Source: Sthenelais limicola (taxonomy: Eukaryota; Annelida; Polychaeta; Phyllodocida; Sigalionidae). Taken from it: 64,000 bases of DNA. The position numbers and the translations under genes are program-made. Where the stretch lies: positions 107,854,194 to 107,918,193 of the forward strand of contig OW804096.1 in the NCBI GenBank assembly GCA_942159475.1, written 5' to 3'. Positions 35,801-47,562 of this stretch are shown here, piece after piece (position 1 is the stretch's first letter; each line of letters opens with the position of its first letter). Below the pieces are notes generated by a model. The model was not told where the DNA came from, did not search any database, and worked only from the letters and a program-made list of their open reading frames with translations.

Positions 35801-37901
35801 CTACGTTGCCACGCTGAGAGAGAAGTATCTATACGTGAATTGGACTAGTCTGGGTTTTGCCAACGAGTATACATACACTCCTTGGTTCTACTTACTATGC
35901 GTCCATTTCCATTTATGATTGACTTCTCTATATATCAGAATAAGCTTTGGGGCTTCTTAACATTAGGATCAGATTTAGGTACAGGTGCATCGGTCTCTTC
36001 TCTGTCAAATGCCCGACCATCTGTCTGATTAATACTGCAAGGCTACATCAAATAATTACCATTGACTCATGTCGACACAACAGAGAGGAATACCTGTTTC
36101 AAGCTGAAATATAGGCAATAAGACCTGACATCACACTATTGGATTAAGCTTGAGCTATGAGCTGCATAAAGGTACCAGGTAACAAAATGATTGAAGCACA
36201 ACACTGAGTAATGGAATTATACCCGGCTGAGCATTTGCTCGTCTTTCCTTAGTATGTACCCATATTTCTTTTTTTCTACAGTAATTCTCTTATAATCAAC
36301 AACGCCCTAGCATCTTTATATTCATTAAATAATGATAAACGACTCCTTGCTTACATAGTTCAAGAGAAGGGCAACTAGTTGTCTGTTCTATCCTGAATTA
36401 TTTTTAGTAGGCATTTCTAAAGCTACACACAGCGTCTTAACGGAATGTCGGGATATTGTAGGACAACTGATTTCAATGGAACCAATTCAAATGAGTTTTG
36501 TGCTCGTGTATGTTTCCGAACTACGCTTTTGGAAGCAAAATGCTGACATAAAAATATCGTCCTCCCTAAAAGAAGGAATGGAATGCTGCGTAGTTAATAC
36601 ACGTATTCCCAACAAGCCCTTTCTCCAGCAATTGTTAATGGGCTGTATTAAAATACTCCCACAATGTAACAAATCTTTGTAAGAAAAAAAAATCATCTTG
36701 CATTTAAAATACCATGGAGACTGAGGCAATGCCTTGAGGATAGGACGACTGCACCCAAGTTGGTTTCTTTATACTGAACTGAGTTCCATCAATTACAATA
36801 AAAAGGTAGCGATCAAAAGACCGTCAGTTTGAGGACAAATTGTTGTCACAGAGACAAATAATACGAGTTAGGATTCTGTTTTACTTCTGAACACAGTTCC
36901 CTAAAGTAATTAAGTCTTGATTGTGTTAATGATGAAAGTTTTTACCATGGTCTTTTTCCTCTGCTGCAATACATCTTTGAATTAGAATTAATTTCTATGA
37001 GAGAAAGTAAAATTTGTGTGCTATAAATAGCTTTCTCTCAGGAGTGTCTATACCAACCGACAGCTTTCACAATGGATATTGCCGTCATTTACTTCGAGCA
37101 TGATGAAAAGTGTTCTATAAAGATCAGTTGCAGTTTAGAGACACTATGGGATTGGCGATAATCCCAGGATTCACACAAACCTCATTTTCAAGAGCGCTTG
37201 GTACAGTTCAACAATTCCCAAGAGACAAAACGAAAGGCAGCATTAGCAGAATCATCAATGATGAATCATCACAATTGACACGAACCACCCGCCAATTATG
37301 GCTAATCAAAATCTGTCACGTTGCAATGTCCCACTTGAGTATTTGATTGTTGTCTTTCTACTTCACTATTGGGTTAGCGAAACACAAGCCGTAACGGCCA
37401 ATAGTTATAAAAACAGTATTGACGACTGTAGAACTTTTCTATACCGGTTTCATGTGATCCCTTGCGAGCGATCACAATATGTAAAAGATGCTCAAGAAAT
37501 CTTGGATCGGAGCCATTAACCTTCTGTGTAATTGGTATTAATATTTAACAGCTACAATTAGCACCGTGTTTTGCCTATTCCCTGTGGATAAAGAGGGATA
37601 CATAACATGCAGCAGTCATTGTTTAGAAAAGCATGCGGGCACCAGTGAGATATGTCAGTTCTATGCTTCCTAGGCAAACGTTTCTGTTGTCATTGTTTAT
37701 ATAGAAATCAATTTGAACCTGAACAGAGTGTCATTTGCTATTTATTACACACTCTATTTGGATGCTAAAAAGTAAATTTAATTTGTTTAGCCTATAGTTT
37801 AGCTTGAGGAGGCTTGATTCACCGCAATTTGTAGGCCTAAGTTACGTGGTCGGGACGACGTCATCTGGCCTACGCTGTGCAAATGAGATTGGGTCTTTGG
37901 C
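32837..37901. other. Intergenic/intronic stretch, no gene supported
   Basis: No recognisable gene. The frame at 33,365-33,676 is open for 103 codons but has no motif and an overlapping antisense frame. An AT microsatellite lies at 34,071-34,090 and a C-rich patch at about 34,532-34,545. Confidence 0.5.
34071..34090. repeat. AT dinucleotide microsatellite
   Basis: Ten AT units; a simple repeat. Confidence 0.85.
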
Positions 37902-37925
37902 CGAACTGTTCACGTGAACAGTTCG
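37902..37925. repeat. Perfect 24-bp palindrome centred on CACGTG
   Basis: The half-site CGAACTGTTCAC is followed by its exact reverse complement with no spacer. The centre is the E-box CACGTG, a target of bHLH factors such as Myc/Max or USF. Another CGAACTG lies at 37,933, a CACGTG-like site at about 37,970 and a CRE-like ACGTCA at about 37,858. It may be a regulatory site or a hairpin of a small repeat. Confidence 0.75.
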
Positions 37926-40900
37926 AATCAACCGAACTGCACCCCCAAACTGCAACTTTCTAACTGCTCACGTGTGTAATAATATTCAAATACCTTTCCG
38001 GGTACAACTACTACCTAGGTATAAAACAGTGGCTTATGTGCAAAGCCCATAGAACCAGAATACAAAAGCTTTGCTCATACAAAACAGTCCAAAACTGCTT
38101 TGTATACTCACATAAGCTGAAAGCATTTAATAACTGAATAGATAAAATAGACGGAAACCTGCCAAGTCTTTCATACTAAAGCAAAAAGCCCCGTGTATCA
38201 GAGTATAAAGAAAACACCACCCTACCGCTACTCAATGGTTTTATGCTAGCACTTCCATTCTGAATCCACAGTGCATCGGATGCAATGCCAAAACAATCAA
38301 TACATGCACTTGAACCATGATGATATCTCCTGTTTCAATTCTCACCCGCCAAATGCGATGTTAATCATTTTTACTTCGGTGGGCAATGTTTATGGACGAT
38401 ATAATTCCAGACTCCAAGCCAATGGAGCTTTAATTCCTTAACACAACACATGTTTCCCTTTGTTAAGGGGAGGATTTATCGAACATAGAATCAAGGCAGT
38501 TTCTCTTTGTCAATCAGTGAAAGTAAGCCTCACTGACATAGTGTGCTGTTCTTCAAGCTCTTAGCAATTCGGGGCAGAGGTTTAATATGGATGGTTGCGA
38601 TGAGGATAGCAACTTAATGCATCTGCATATCGCTTGGGGAAGGGGTATGCAGGTCAGGCTTCTTATAAGGGGAAATACAAAGCTCAGGGGAGCGGGAAAG
38701 CTGGAACTAGTCTGCGGGTTGGGGATTGGGGTTATTTCTGATCAGCCATCCCCGATCCTTTGTTGGGTAGTACGAATAGGAGCGTAGATTCACTGACCAG
38801 CCTCCTGTGATCCTAGCCCATTCCTATCAGGTCAGTGTCCTTTCCCAACAACCATATGTAGGTCATTGAATTGGTTTTACTCTTAAATATCATGCTAGAA
38901 AACTGTAGTGTAAATGCATCTAAATCTATTCAGCTCCTTATAATAAAAACGGTTTGTTCTGGATGGTACGGGATGGACCTTCAAAGGCTTATGATTTTTA
39001 AGCACTCGAATGTGTACTGGTTTGAAATGGGAAGATGTGCCTTTGATCATTAATGCAGGAGTCATTAATCCATAGATGCAGTCTTGTTCTCATTCTAGGC
39101 GTAATGTGCTTCAAGACTTCGTCATTCCCCCTCGAGTCGAAAGTTTATGGGCTAGCCAATACTCCTAAACGGTGCCGAATAGAAAAAAAATAGTAGTTCC
39201 ATTACCATGTATGCACTGTGTTTTGCTCATCCTGTGATTGAGATAAAAACTGTTATGTTCTCTTGTATGAATCCGGTAAACATTAGCCATTTGTAGTATT
39301 TCCATGTTAACCTTGAGGTACATATCATGTTTAACTACAAATCGTTTCATGATACTAGCAATATTGCATGAATTTTATTTATAAACCATTATGAATAACG
39401 ACCTTCTGGATTGTATTGTCATGCGTGATACCAGATAACATGTCCTACATATCCACATTGTGTAACATTGTGCAATTGAAGCAACATCTGTGCTTTCATT
39501 TATTAGTACTTTAAAACCGAACAAGTTAAAATGGGGCAAACAAGACACCAAACACCGCATGATATTAAGCCTGTTTAAGTTCTGTTGGTCCAGGGCAGCC
39601 AATCGCCAAATTGAGACATCCGATACTGGACGGTGTCGTTAGGTAATGAAATAAATTATGTTTATGATATCCTCGTCTCATAGGAAGCTATCCAAGAATC
39701 ATGAAAATCTTTGGTTATAACTACATGGGTCTTTACTGATATATGTCTTGGGTACGGTTGCATGTTAATCTCCTATACATTAGGATATTATGCAGGGACA
39801 TGATTTCGACGGGCGAACAAATTGTCCTGGAAATGCTGTAATACATGGATTTTACAAGCAAGCCCCTTGTGGATGCCATGGTGATGAAGTGCCTACCTGA
39901 CCCAAGCAGTTTGGTCTAGCTATTACCTTGACAGCGAAGGGATATGAACACTCTCCCTGGGCGCATCATCTGCTAGTTCCAGAAATATTACCCAATGAAT
40001 CATTAATACGAATACTGAGAGAGTCCATTGGTGGCAAGACTTCGGGCAAGCCATTGGCTCTCACGTAGACGCCGGCCTTTCTCAGAGTCTTAGCTCAGCA
40101 ATTGAAAATTATTCACAAGACCCACGTCCATCTCCGTTAACCCTTCTATAATCTAATACAGCTGCATTGAATTTCGCCCGGGTACATCATTTCTTACAGT
40201 GTTATTGCTATGCATCGTGCTTGAGGGTCGAACCATCTTTGGAGTCTCTCTATATTTCATGAGTACCCAGAATGGTTGCAATGATAAGTGTATCAACGTT
40301 GCATCATGTGGTGATAGATCTCAATTTAGGTCAGGGCTCTGGGCTTTCCCTGCGGCTCCTCATGCTGGCTGACCAAACAGAAGACATTAGCTGAAGGACT
40401 TCATATTTATCTTACAACATATCACTATATTGATACTGCTTTAAGGCCAGCCTGCCATGCGGTGCAGACAGGAACTGTTTACTCATGTTTCCAACATTGT
40501 TAATTGGTATTCCCCTTGCGTGTTTAAACCATGTTGCAGATAATTTACAAACTTGAGTACTTTCTAGACAAATACATTTCAATCTTTCGTGAGACAAGCC
40601 TCTATTAGATTGGTGACTAATTCCCGTTGGTGAAGTGTTAGCATTCATGGATAGCTGAATAGTTCCCTCAATCAGAATTTCTTGCCTTTAACAATACCAT
40701 TTCTGTCAGGGGATATATTTGAAAAATAAACCATAGGGCAGGGCAGGGACAAATGTTACATGAAATCAAATCGATTCATTCAAATTTATTTTAATTTAGT
40801 AACAAGGGTAGGCACCACCAATTTTCAAACTACTGAATAATAATTTGATTTTGTGGTCATTATTCTTCATTTCCTGGGATTTCGTGTTATCAGGATTCCG

Positions 40901-42430
40901 CGCAAATTCCTTGATTCCGTAAAGATCCGTTACACTTTATAGTTTGGCAGATCAGGAGGATTGTCCGCATTGTCATAATTTTGCAAAGCCTTCCACATAC
41001 AAAATCTATAAATAATATTATGCAGTTCCCACATGCTAGAATCCATCCCGGCGATTGTTTAAGCCAGGCTTTTCTTTGGGTCAAGACCTCATTTTATCTA
41101 CGTTAGGTCATCTTACCCTTCCAAAGGCCCCTGCCCTTTACCATGTTTTCATTCCCATGGCTCCTTTTACATTGGGGCAACATGGACCGATGTTGCCCGA
41201 CCGTACCCGAATCCGAAATGCACCCACTTTCACGGAGATGAATCAACTCAGGTCAAATTCAAACTACAATGAAAGAGGGCATACCGAGGAAGTGGATTTG
41301 TGACGAGAGATTTTTTATCGTTACTTAAACATCATCAAATTGGGTCCAAATATATATATTTCCTAACGCGATTTTTGTTACCAAGGGTAAAATCTGGGTC
41401 AATCCAATATCGCTATTCATGATATTGGTTTCAAGTCACCAGTTGCAAAATATAGAAGCATTTTTATTCGTTTTTCATCCCTGTGAGCGGTGCATCGAAG
41501 GAAATTACGACCTGTGATGATAATTTACTCTCGAAGGGTTAATGTTGCTTTACCAGTTGATACAGAACTATTGTTTCCTATGGTCGCAGCCGACTGATGT
41601 TTACTCGGTTTAGGGCCGGAATAATTCTCAGTTAAGACCAGGGAAACAATTAACACTCAGATTAGTTCTTCTGATAGATATGGCTTTGAATCTAGTATGA
41701 ATAAATAAGAACCCATTTCATCTTCACAAGGCACTTAAAATCAGAAAGAAGCACAAATTTAATTATTCGTCCCGCATTAATGATATGATCGCCGTTCTAG
41801 GAGAAGTGGGTGATAAATCAGACGAAAGAAATGAGTGGCAGGATATGATGTACAACCATCATCTCCCCTTATCTGGGATAGCAGGTTATCCTAGAACAAA
41901 TATCGTATTCATACAATCGTGGTAATTAAAGTGTGTTCAAGGGCACTCTTCCCTGAACTTAGATAATCAAAGAGAAGCCTCGTGAGCCGATAGGCTAAGT
42001 TGGAACAGGAAGTAAAGGGGGAAATGAGAACAAATAAGGGCGAATTAAGGAAGCAGGTAAAAACGTGAAAGATTTTGATAGAACAAACCAAATCTGAGTG
42101 AAGATATATCAAGCCAAAAGGAAAGCATGAACGATGTATAATATATAGGTAATATGAGGAAAGAAGGTTGGAGGAGGGCGTTAGAGAGATCAATGTGGGA
42201 TACTGAAGGCAGAGATGGAAGGGGATGGAGGATTGCCTTCTCCATATAACAATGTAATACAGATCTTTGAAGCACAAAGTGTGTGAATAGGGCTTGGGGA
42301 CGTTGCTCTTCCCTTAAGGCACACTTAATTAGGTAATTGATGACTAAAATGAGTCTAATGCTAGGATCTTGATCGGTGTTTTGTAGAGGATTCTCTCGTC
42401 TGCTTCCTCGATAATTCCACATCTAAAAAC
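37926..42430. other. Intergenic/intronic stretch, no gene supported
   Basis: No recognisable gene. Overlapping minus-strand frames at 41,909-42,422 are low in information and have no known motif. Confidence 0.5.
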
Positions 42431-42856
42431 TCATCGGCGCCGTTTGAAGTCGGCTCGGTGAACCCAACGGAGCCATTGTACTATATTCGGTACGCATGGA
42501 AACATCTTACTGATTGCAAATGGGGAAAGGAAAAATTGAAATATTTGTGATGATATCGATTTGCGTTCACCATCGCCTTTCTGGCCGACTACAATACGGT
42601 GAAACAGGAGTGCAGGTCGGTCCGGGTAATGTTGTGGTCCTATGCACTGTTTTGCACGAAAGAGAAAATGGTTGGCATGCAATGTAGTCATAAATAGCGT
42701 ACAAAGTGATGGGATACAATCAAAAGATCGCCCTAGATGTTGCATTACAGTGATACAGACACCATTGTGATGGTAAGGGCGTCTGTCAAGGTGGTCAGTC
42801 AGGCACTGGGGGTAGAAAAGACAAAATAACCATCTGCTGCGAGTGAGACCTCTCAT
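42431..42856 (-). pseudogene. Possible reverse-transcriptase fragment of a non-LTR element
   Basis: A 141-codon minus-strand frame contains RSFDCIP, close to the block (K/R)AFDCIPH that marks the catalytic region of many LINE reverse transcriptases. The downstream residues (TTLHANHF) loosely recall the KLHAYGF that normally follows. The rest does not align by eye and no YADD box follows. A relic of a LINE is possible, but chance resemblance is not excluded. Confidence 0.22.
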
Positions 42857-43308
42857 CTATGATCGTATATTAAGCATTCCTGCAATTTCAGAAAGAGAAA
42901 TCTATTGAAATCGAAAAAGAACTAAACACTTGCTGTACAAACAAGAAACAACACTTGCAAAACCTTTCAGGAAGGAGGTAGGAAAGGATACCCAGCCCCC
43001 CTAAACATCTTCCAAGGTGGATAAAGGGTGTGTACTCCGATAGCTCGACTATGGGTAGAACCATAGAAAAAGCGTGTGTTCTATTGTTGTACTTGATTGC
43101 CGGCTAACACCCGAAGTATTACCGGCATGGTAGGAATCTCTCATCTTATTCCAAGGCACAATACCAGCTCCATTACGGTCTGATGGCATATCATCAACAT
43201 TCACCAGTTTACCACTCCACTATAGTCGATTCACAGGCATTTGATCCTTACTGTCTGTATGTATTGCCAAGCTTGTAGAAACCTACCATATATATAATGT
43301 TAGCGATC
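42857..43308. other. Spacer, nothing recognised
   Basis: No feature was identified between the possible reverse-transcriptase fragment and the foldback element. Confidence 0.4.
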
Positions 43309-44252
43309 TATGGGGGTGGTGTATAATATTAAGAATACAAAATCGTAAGATTCGTAAATTCGTAAGCACTTATTAATTCGCTTGTAAGTCAAAACATGGT
43401 GCATATGATACAATTACGAAATTCATAAATGGGTATGTTCTAGCATAGGATTTGGTAGTTACAAAGTTTATTGTGTAATTATATAGGCTTACAAGGAAGT
43501 TGTAACCGGGTACAGTATGCTTGTAGTTACTAATCCTGCGATTGCAAAATAAAGGTTGTAAATCAGTGTGCAGAATATATCCTTGACCCACTTGTTGGAG
43601 TTGGTAATTTTAGAACATTGTAATTGGAAATACAAATTTACGATTGACTGTTAACATTACTAAGTGCTTGACAATGCATTTTGCATTGGTCTTGCAATGT
43701 ACATGTATTCGTAAAGCTTGCATACACAAACAGAACTATCACATACCCAGTTACCCACACTCAACACACCCACATCCACATACACACAGGCGGGGGGGGG
43801 GGGGGGGGACAAGGGGGCACTTATTATAGTTAACAGAGGGCCAGGCTTGCATTACCCTAGGTAGTATTAAACCTTCAATCGATCAAGGTAACATCAGATC
43901 CAGCATGGAGAAATTGGTTCATTTCCCAAAAGAGGTTTAAACCTGTAAAAACGTTTACAAGAACTGTTTTGCAACAGAATATAAGTACGAGCCTTTTGGT
44001 AAAGCAGTTGTAAACGCCTTACAAGCTCTTGTGATGACCCCACTCACCATCACAACTACGAGTCCTTACAAAAGAATTAAGTTTTTACGATTTGGTACAT
44101 GTAACCTTCAGCACCATATTTTAGCTTGCAAGCATGCTATCGAGGGGTTACAAACCATGTATTTTATTGTAATCGCAGGATAAGTAACTACAAGCAAATT
44201 ACGAAACTTGCAAGCTCTAAAATTTAGTTGCGATTATACACCACCCCCTATA
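43309..44252. mobile_element. Non-autonomous foldback DNA element with terminal and subterminal inverted repeats
   Basis: The left end GGGGGTGGTGTATAAT (43,312-43,327) is matched by its reverse complement ATTATACACCACCCCC at the right end (44,233-44,248). Inner arms also pair: TTGTAGTTACTAATCCTGCG near 43,520 corresponds, with a mismatch, to the reverse complement of 44,169-44,204. The 944-bp interior has no transposase ORF and includes a run of 17 G (43,792-43,808). Short TA-rich flanks prevent a firm target-duplication call; a TA duplication is possible. The element would depend on a transposase encoded elsewhere. Confidence 0.72.
43792..43808 (+). repeat. Poly-G run inside the foldback element
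   Basis: Seventeen G in a row, next to a (CA)-rich stretch at about 43,744-43,790. Confidence 0.75.
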
Positions 44253-45190
44253 TTTAGGGCAAACCTCGCAATGATCGGAAGGCGGCACACAGTTGTTTAG
44301 CCGTGCATGTTAGGTATGACACTAGCTTTATGTTTCCAAAACAGAAGTTTGAAGTGACATTTCAGCTAATGGAAAGCGAATAGACAATGATCTAAGTACT
44401 TCCAGTACGTACTACTTTTTTATCATCATGCTCAATGTAGCCTATACAGACTGTAACGCCAAAACATAGATCTCACACATTGGTACAGAGGAAACATCAA
44501 AGTCATAGCCCCTCAAAGAACCATCAAGTATCCAGATCCTTATTTAAGCTTGCACCAAAACTGGTGCTTTTATCTCAAGTTCAGGCATGATTTGTACTTA
44601 GGAGAATAATTTACCTATGCCTTCTTATTCCTGAAATTGCTGATTAATGGCACTTGTCAATGAGATCGCAAGAGCTTAAACTATATGTACATGCACCTTG
44701 ACATATTTAATTAGGCACATCATTGGCTTTCCAGCCAATGTCACCACTTAATTAGAACACCATAACCTACGAACAATGATAGTATGTGTAAAAACACATT
44801 CTATATAGTGATAGCTTGGTCGATTGTAACTTTATTGATTAAACACTGATCATATAATACATGCCCCTACCCTTATAAATTACGTTGTCAAGTACACAAA
44901 CATTTCACCAAAAAGACTGAAGCATTCTTGTCTAAGTGGGGAATAAATAAGGGAATAATTACATTAAGGAAATAGGCAATAGATCCCGAACGTCTGTATG
45001 GAAGTGTTGACTTCGCAAAAATAAAAACAAAATTCGGCGTCAAGGACTCCCTGAACCAAAGTAATGATGTAATACATGCATAATAATATAATACTACTAA
45101 CTATAATAATAATGAATTAAAGGAATGTACATATTGACAAATTCAAGTCCCAGTTAATATATGTGAACCTTTAGGTAAGTTTATATCATA
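44253..45190. other. Intergenic stretch, nothing recognised
   Basis: AT-rich DNA. Two small hairpins (CACCA/TGGTG near 44,555 and TTGGCT/AGCCAA near 44,724) are the only structures noted. Confidence 0.45.
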
Positions 45191-45655
45191 TTTCCCCCAT
45201 CTTGTTCCCTCTTCTCTCGCCTGTTTTTGTCCTTCCCCTCTTTCTCTCGGACTCTCCTCTCTCTCGTCCTCTTCTGTCATCTGTCTCTGTTCCCCTCACC
45301 CTGTCTCTGTTCCCATCTCTCTCCTCCTCCCTCTTCCCCTCTATCTCTTCTCTCATCCGTATCTCTTTCCCTCTCTATATATATATATTAAGGGGGGGGG
45401 GAGACAAAGGGGGAGAGAATGCCTAGAGGGAGTGGGGTAGAGAGGGAGAGAAAGCAAAGGAGAGAGGTAGTGGGAGAGAGATGGAGACAGAGGAAGGGTG
45501 AGAGGGATAGAGAGAGGGGGAAGAGAGAGGGAGAGAGAGGAAGTGAGTGGGAGAGGGGGAGATGGAGAGAGAGAGGGGAAAAGAGGGAGAATGAGAGAGG
45601 GATAGGAGAGAGAGGTAGAGAGGTAGAGAGGGGGGAGGGCAAGGAGGGGGAAATA
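45191..45655. repeat. Pyrimidine tract followed by purine tract (mirrored low complexity)
   Basis: 45,191-45,376 is almost entirely C and T (TCTCTC, CCCTCT). A short TA run (45,375-45,390) and ten G follow, and then 45,400-45,655 is almost entirely G and A (GAGAGG, GGGAGA). The two halves are largely complementary, so the strand can fold on itself. Long Arg/Glu-rich and Ser/Leu/Pro-rich frames across it are artefacts of the simple sequence. Confidence 0.9.
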
Positions 45656-46805
45656 TGTAAACCCTACAAATTATGGAAATTTGAAACAAATTGATTTACA
45701 AAGCATCCCACTGTCATTTGAGAAGTGTTTCATATATATGTTTTAGCAACGAGAGTCAAATTAAAATGTATGCTCGTTGGTTCTAGCTATTTTAAGTGGC
45801 AAGAATTATTCTTTTCTTAATTCATCTGCTTGCACCTCAGAATAAGTAGGCTATTCTCTGGTACATCTTGCTGCATGCTTGTGGTTTTGGGTGGTTATCA
45901 TCTGGACCATCAAAGTTTTGTCAGGTCTAGGTGTTAAATAGTTATGTAATATGATGCAACATGGGGAGGCAGGCTATATATGGCAACTAGATTAACATAC
46001 TTTTAATTTTGATGCATATGACCAGAGAAGATAGCAATAAGACTAGCAATAAAAGTGCTTCTGAAATTGTTAAATGTTTGTCATTGTGAAAGATATCATT
46101 TATCTCATGCAATCTCATCTTGTTAGTACATATGGAGACACAGGCTTACTGTCATATAATATGTTGAACAGTCAACTATCGTCCATCACACTAACACAAT
46201 TGACTCACTTCGCAGAGCAAGAATAGAATACTTAATATGTGATGTGTTCCAGGAAAATGAGTCACAAGTCGCAAAAATGTTATTATTCAAAGGGATTTAT
46301 TCACAGAATCTCTTTACTGGAATCTTCTGATCTTTAATTGGTGAGTTTAGTTCTTTACGTCATATATTTCCATGGACAAAAATTCAGGACATTGCATTTA
46401 ATATATCTTTTCGTTTTGAAGGTCTTCGTATAAGGTTTATTTAGTTACTTTACTGGTAATTGCCCACCCAGAAATATTGCAAACTTATTTTTCCAAAATA
46501 AAAATATCATAGAAATGTCTGTTAGATGTCCTACTGTTTATTATCATTAGAATCGTCTTGATCTCATCTTTTCAAATTTATATATATATATTGATGTCAC
46601 AAAATCCATTTTTTGTGACTTGTAACTCATTTCCCTGTAACACACCATATATACAGGAAGTTAATAGCCAAGCAATAGGCAGTGTATATTTAATATGGAT
46701 ATGGATATGAAACGTGATATGAAACATGAAAAATGCACAACCATACCCTTCATGGCTTTTTATTATGACAAGACTTATGACTACCAATGACAAAACTTAA
46801 GACTG
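45656..46805. other. Intergenic stretch, nothing recognised
   Basis: AT-rich DNA without supported genes; a short TA run lies near 46,580-46,591. Confidence 0.45.
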
Positions 46806-46852
46806 AAAGTTGTCACGGTGACAACTTTTTTGTCACGGTGACAACTTTATAA
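46806..46852. repeat. Two tandem near-palindromes, TTGTCACGGTGACAA core
   Basis: The core TTGTCACGGTGACAACTT occurs twice within 45 bp. Each copy is an inverted repeat with a single central base (GTCAC-G-GTGAC). Paired symmetrical sites of this kind can bind dimeric factors or mark an element end. No element boundary was confirmed. Confidence 0.75.
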
Positions 46853-46886
46853 ACGCGGCCGTTAAGATGGTCTTTGTCAGTGGAAC

Positions 46887-46916
46887 TGGTGCCCAGGCAC
46901 CGGGCACTGGGCACCA
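46887..46916. repeat. Perfect GC-rich stem-loop
   Basis: TGGTGCCCAG (46,887-46,896) is the exact reverse complement of CTGGGCACCA (46,907-46,916), around a 10-base GC-rich loop. The surrounding 60 bp repeat the word GGCAC or GGGCAC. Confidence 0.75.
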
Positions 46917-46977
46917 TTATGAACGTCACCCCTTGAAAACCCACAAACCAGATAAGACAATAGAGAGACCACTGTGA

Positions 46978-47109
46978 AGATGGATGAACGTAGGAGACGT
47001 CACTAGAAATGGCCGTGTAGTTGTGTTAATTGAAGAACAGTTTCTTGGTGTGAAAAATAGTTGTGATGTTAAGTTCAGTAATATAGATCTGAAGTGTGTT
47101 CACGTTTAA
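46978..47109 (+). pseudogene. Possible C-terminal pol fragment before an LTR
   Basis: A 43-codon frame reading WMNVGDVTRNGRVVVLIEE near its start and ending CVHV before TAA precedes a purine-rich GGGAGGG (47,170-47,176) and a probable LTR. That order (pol C-terminus, stop, polypurine tract, LTR) is what a gypsy-type 3' end looks like. The peptide is too short to identify and the call rests on context. Confidence 0.2.
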
Positions 47110-47179
47110 AATTGTGCATTTTTGGTAATTTTGTAATTTCATAATTTTGGGGTCCAAAAATTTATTAATGGGAGGGTAT

Positions 47180-47558
47180 TGTTGTAGCAGGGGTTGGGGG
47201 CGGTGGACGAGTGATGTATAGGGTACATTCGTCCGCCGCCTGGGGCACTAGGGTTCCACCTTGTGAGTGGACTGGGACCTGGGGGGAGGTATAGATAGGG
47301 GTAGCTTTTTCATTAAGGGCTAGTTGAAGCCCAGGCTGGGGAGAGACCAGAAGTATTGCAGACAGTAAATAAAGAGGCAACAGATCGCTACCGCATAGTA
47401 CTTTACTTGTTACGTTTTACCTGGAGACATAAAAGATCCGTCAGCTCGTCCAAGCCCCGCCTGGGCAATCATCCCCTCATCCAACTCGAATTAATAATTA
47501 ATCACAGAGATCCTTGGATAGTGCGATCCCTATACCAAGGAGGATAGCACCTCTGCTA
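47180..47558 (+). repeat. Probable LTR (solo or 3' LTR)
   Basis: A GC-richer block of 379 bp begins TGTTGTAGCAGGGG and has AATAAA at 47,368-47,373. It ends CCTCTGCTA, which pairs with TAGCAGGGG near the start. GTAT flanks both sides (47,176-47,179 and 47,559-47,562), as a 4-bp target duplication would. A GGGAGGG purine tract just upstream fits a 3' LTR instead. Against the call: the right end is TA rather than CA, and no partner LTR was found. Confidence 0.4.
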
Positions 47559-47562
47559 GTAT

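Noticed and set aside
45388..45694. Long Ser/Leu/Pro-rich and Arg/Glu-rich ORFs on both strands
   Set aside because: They are translations of simple CT and GA tracts.
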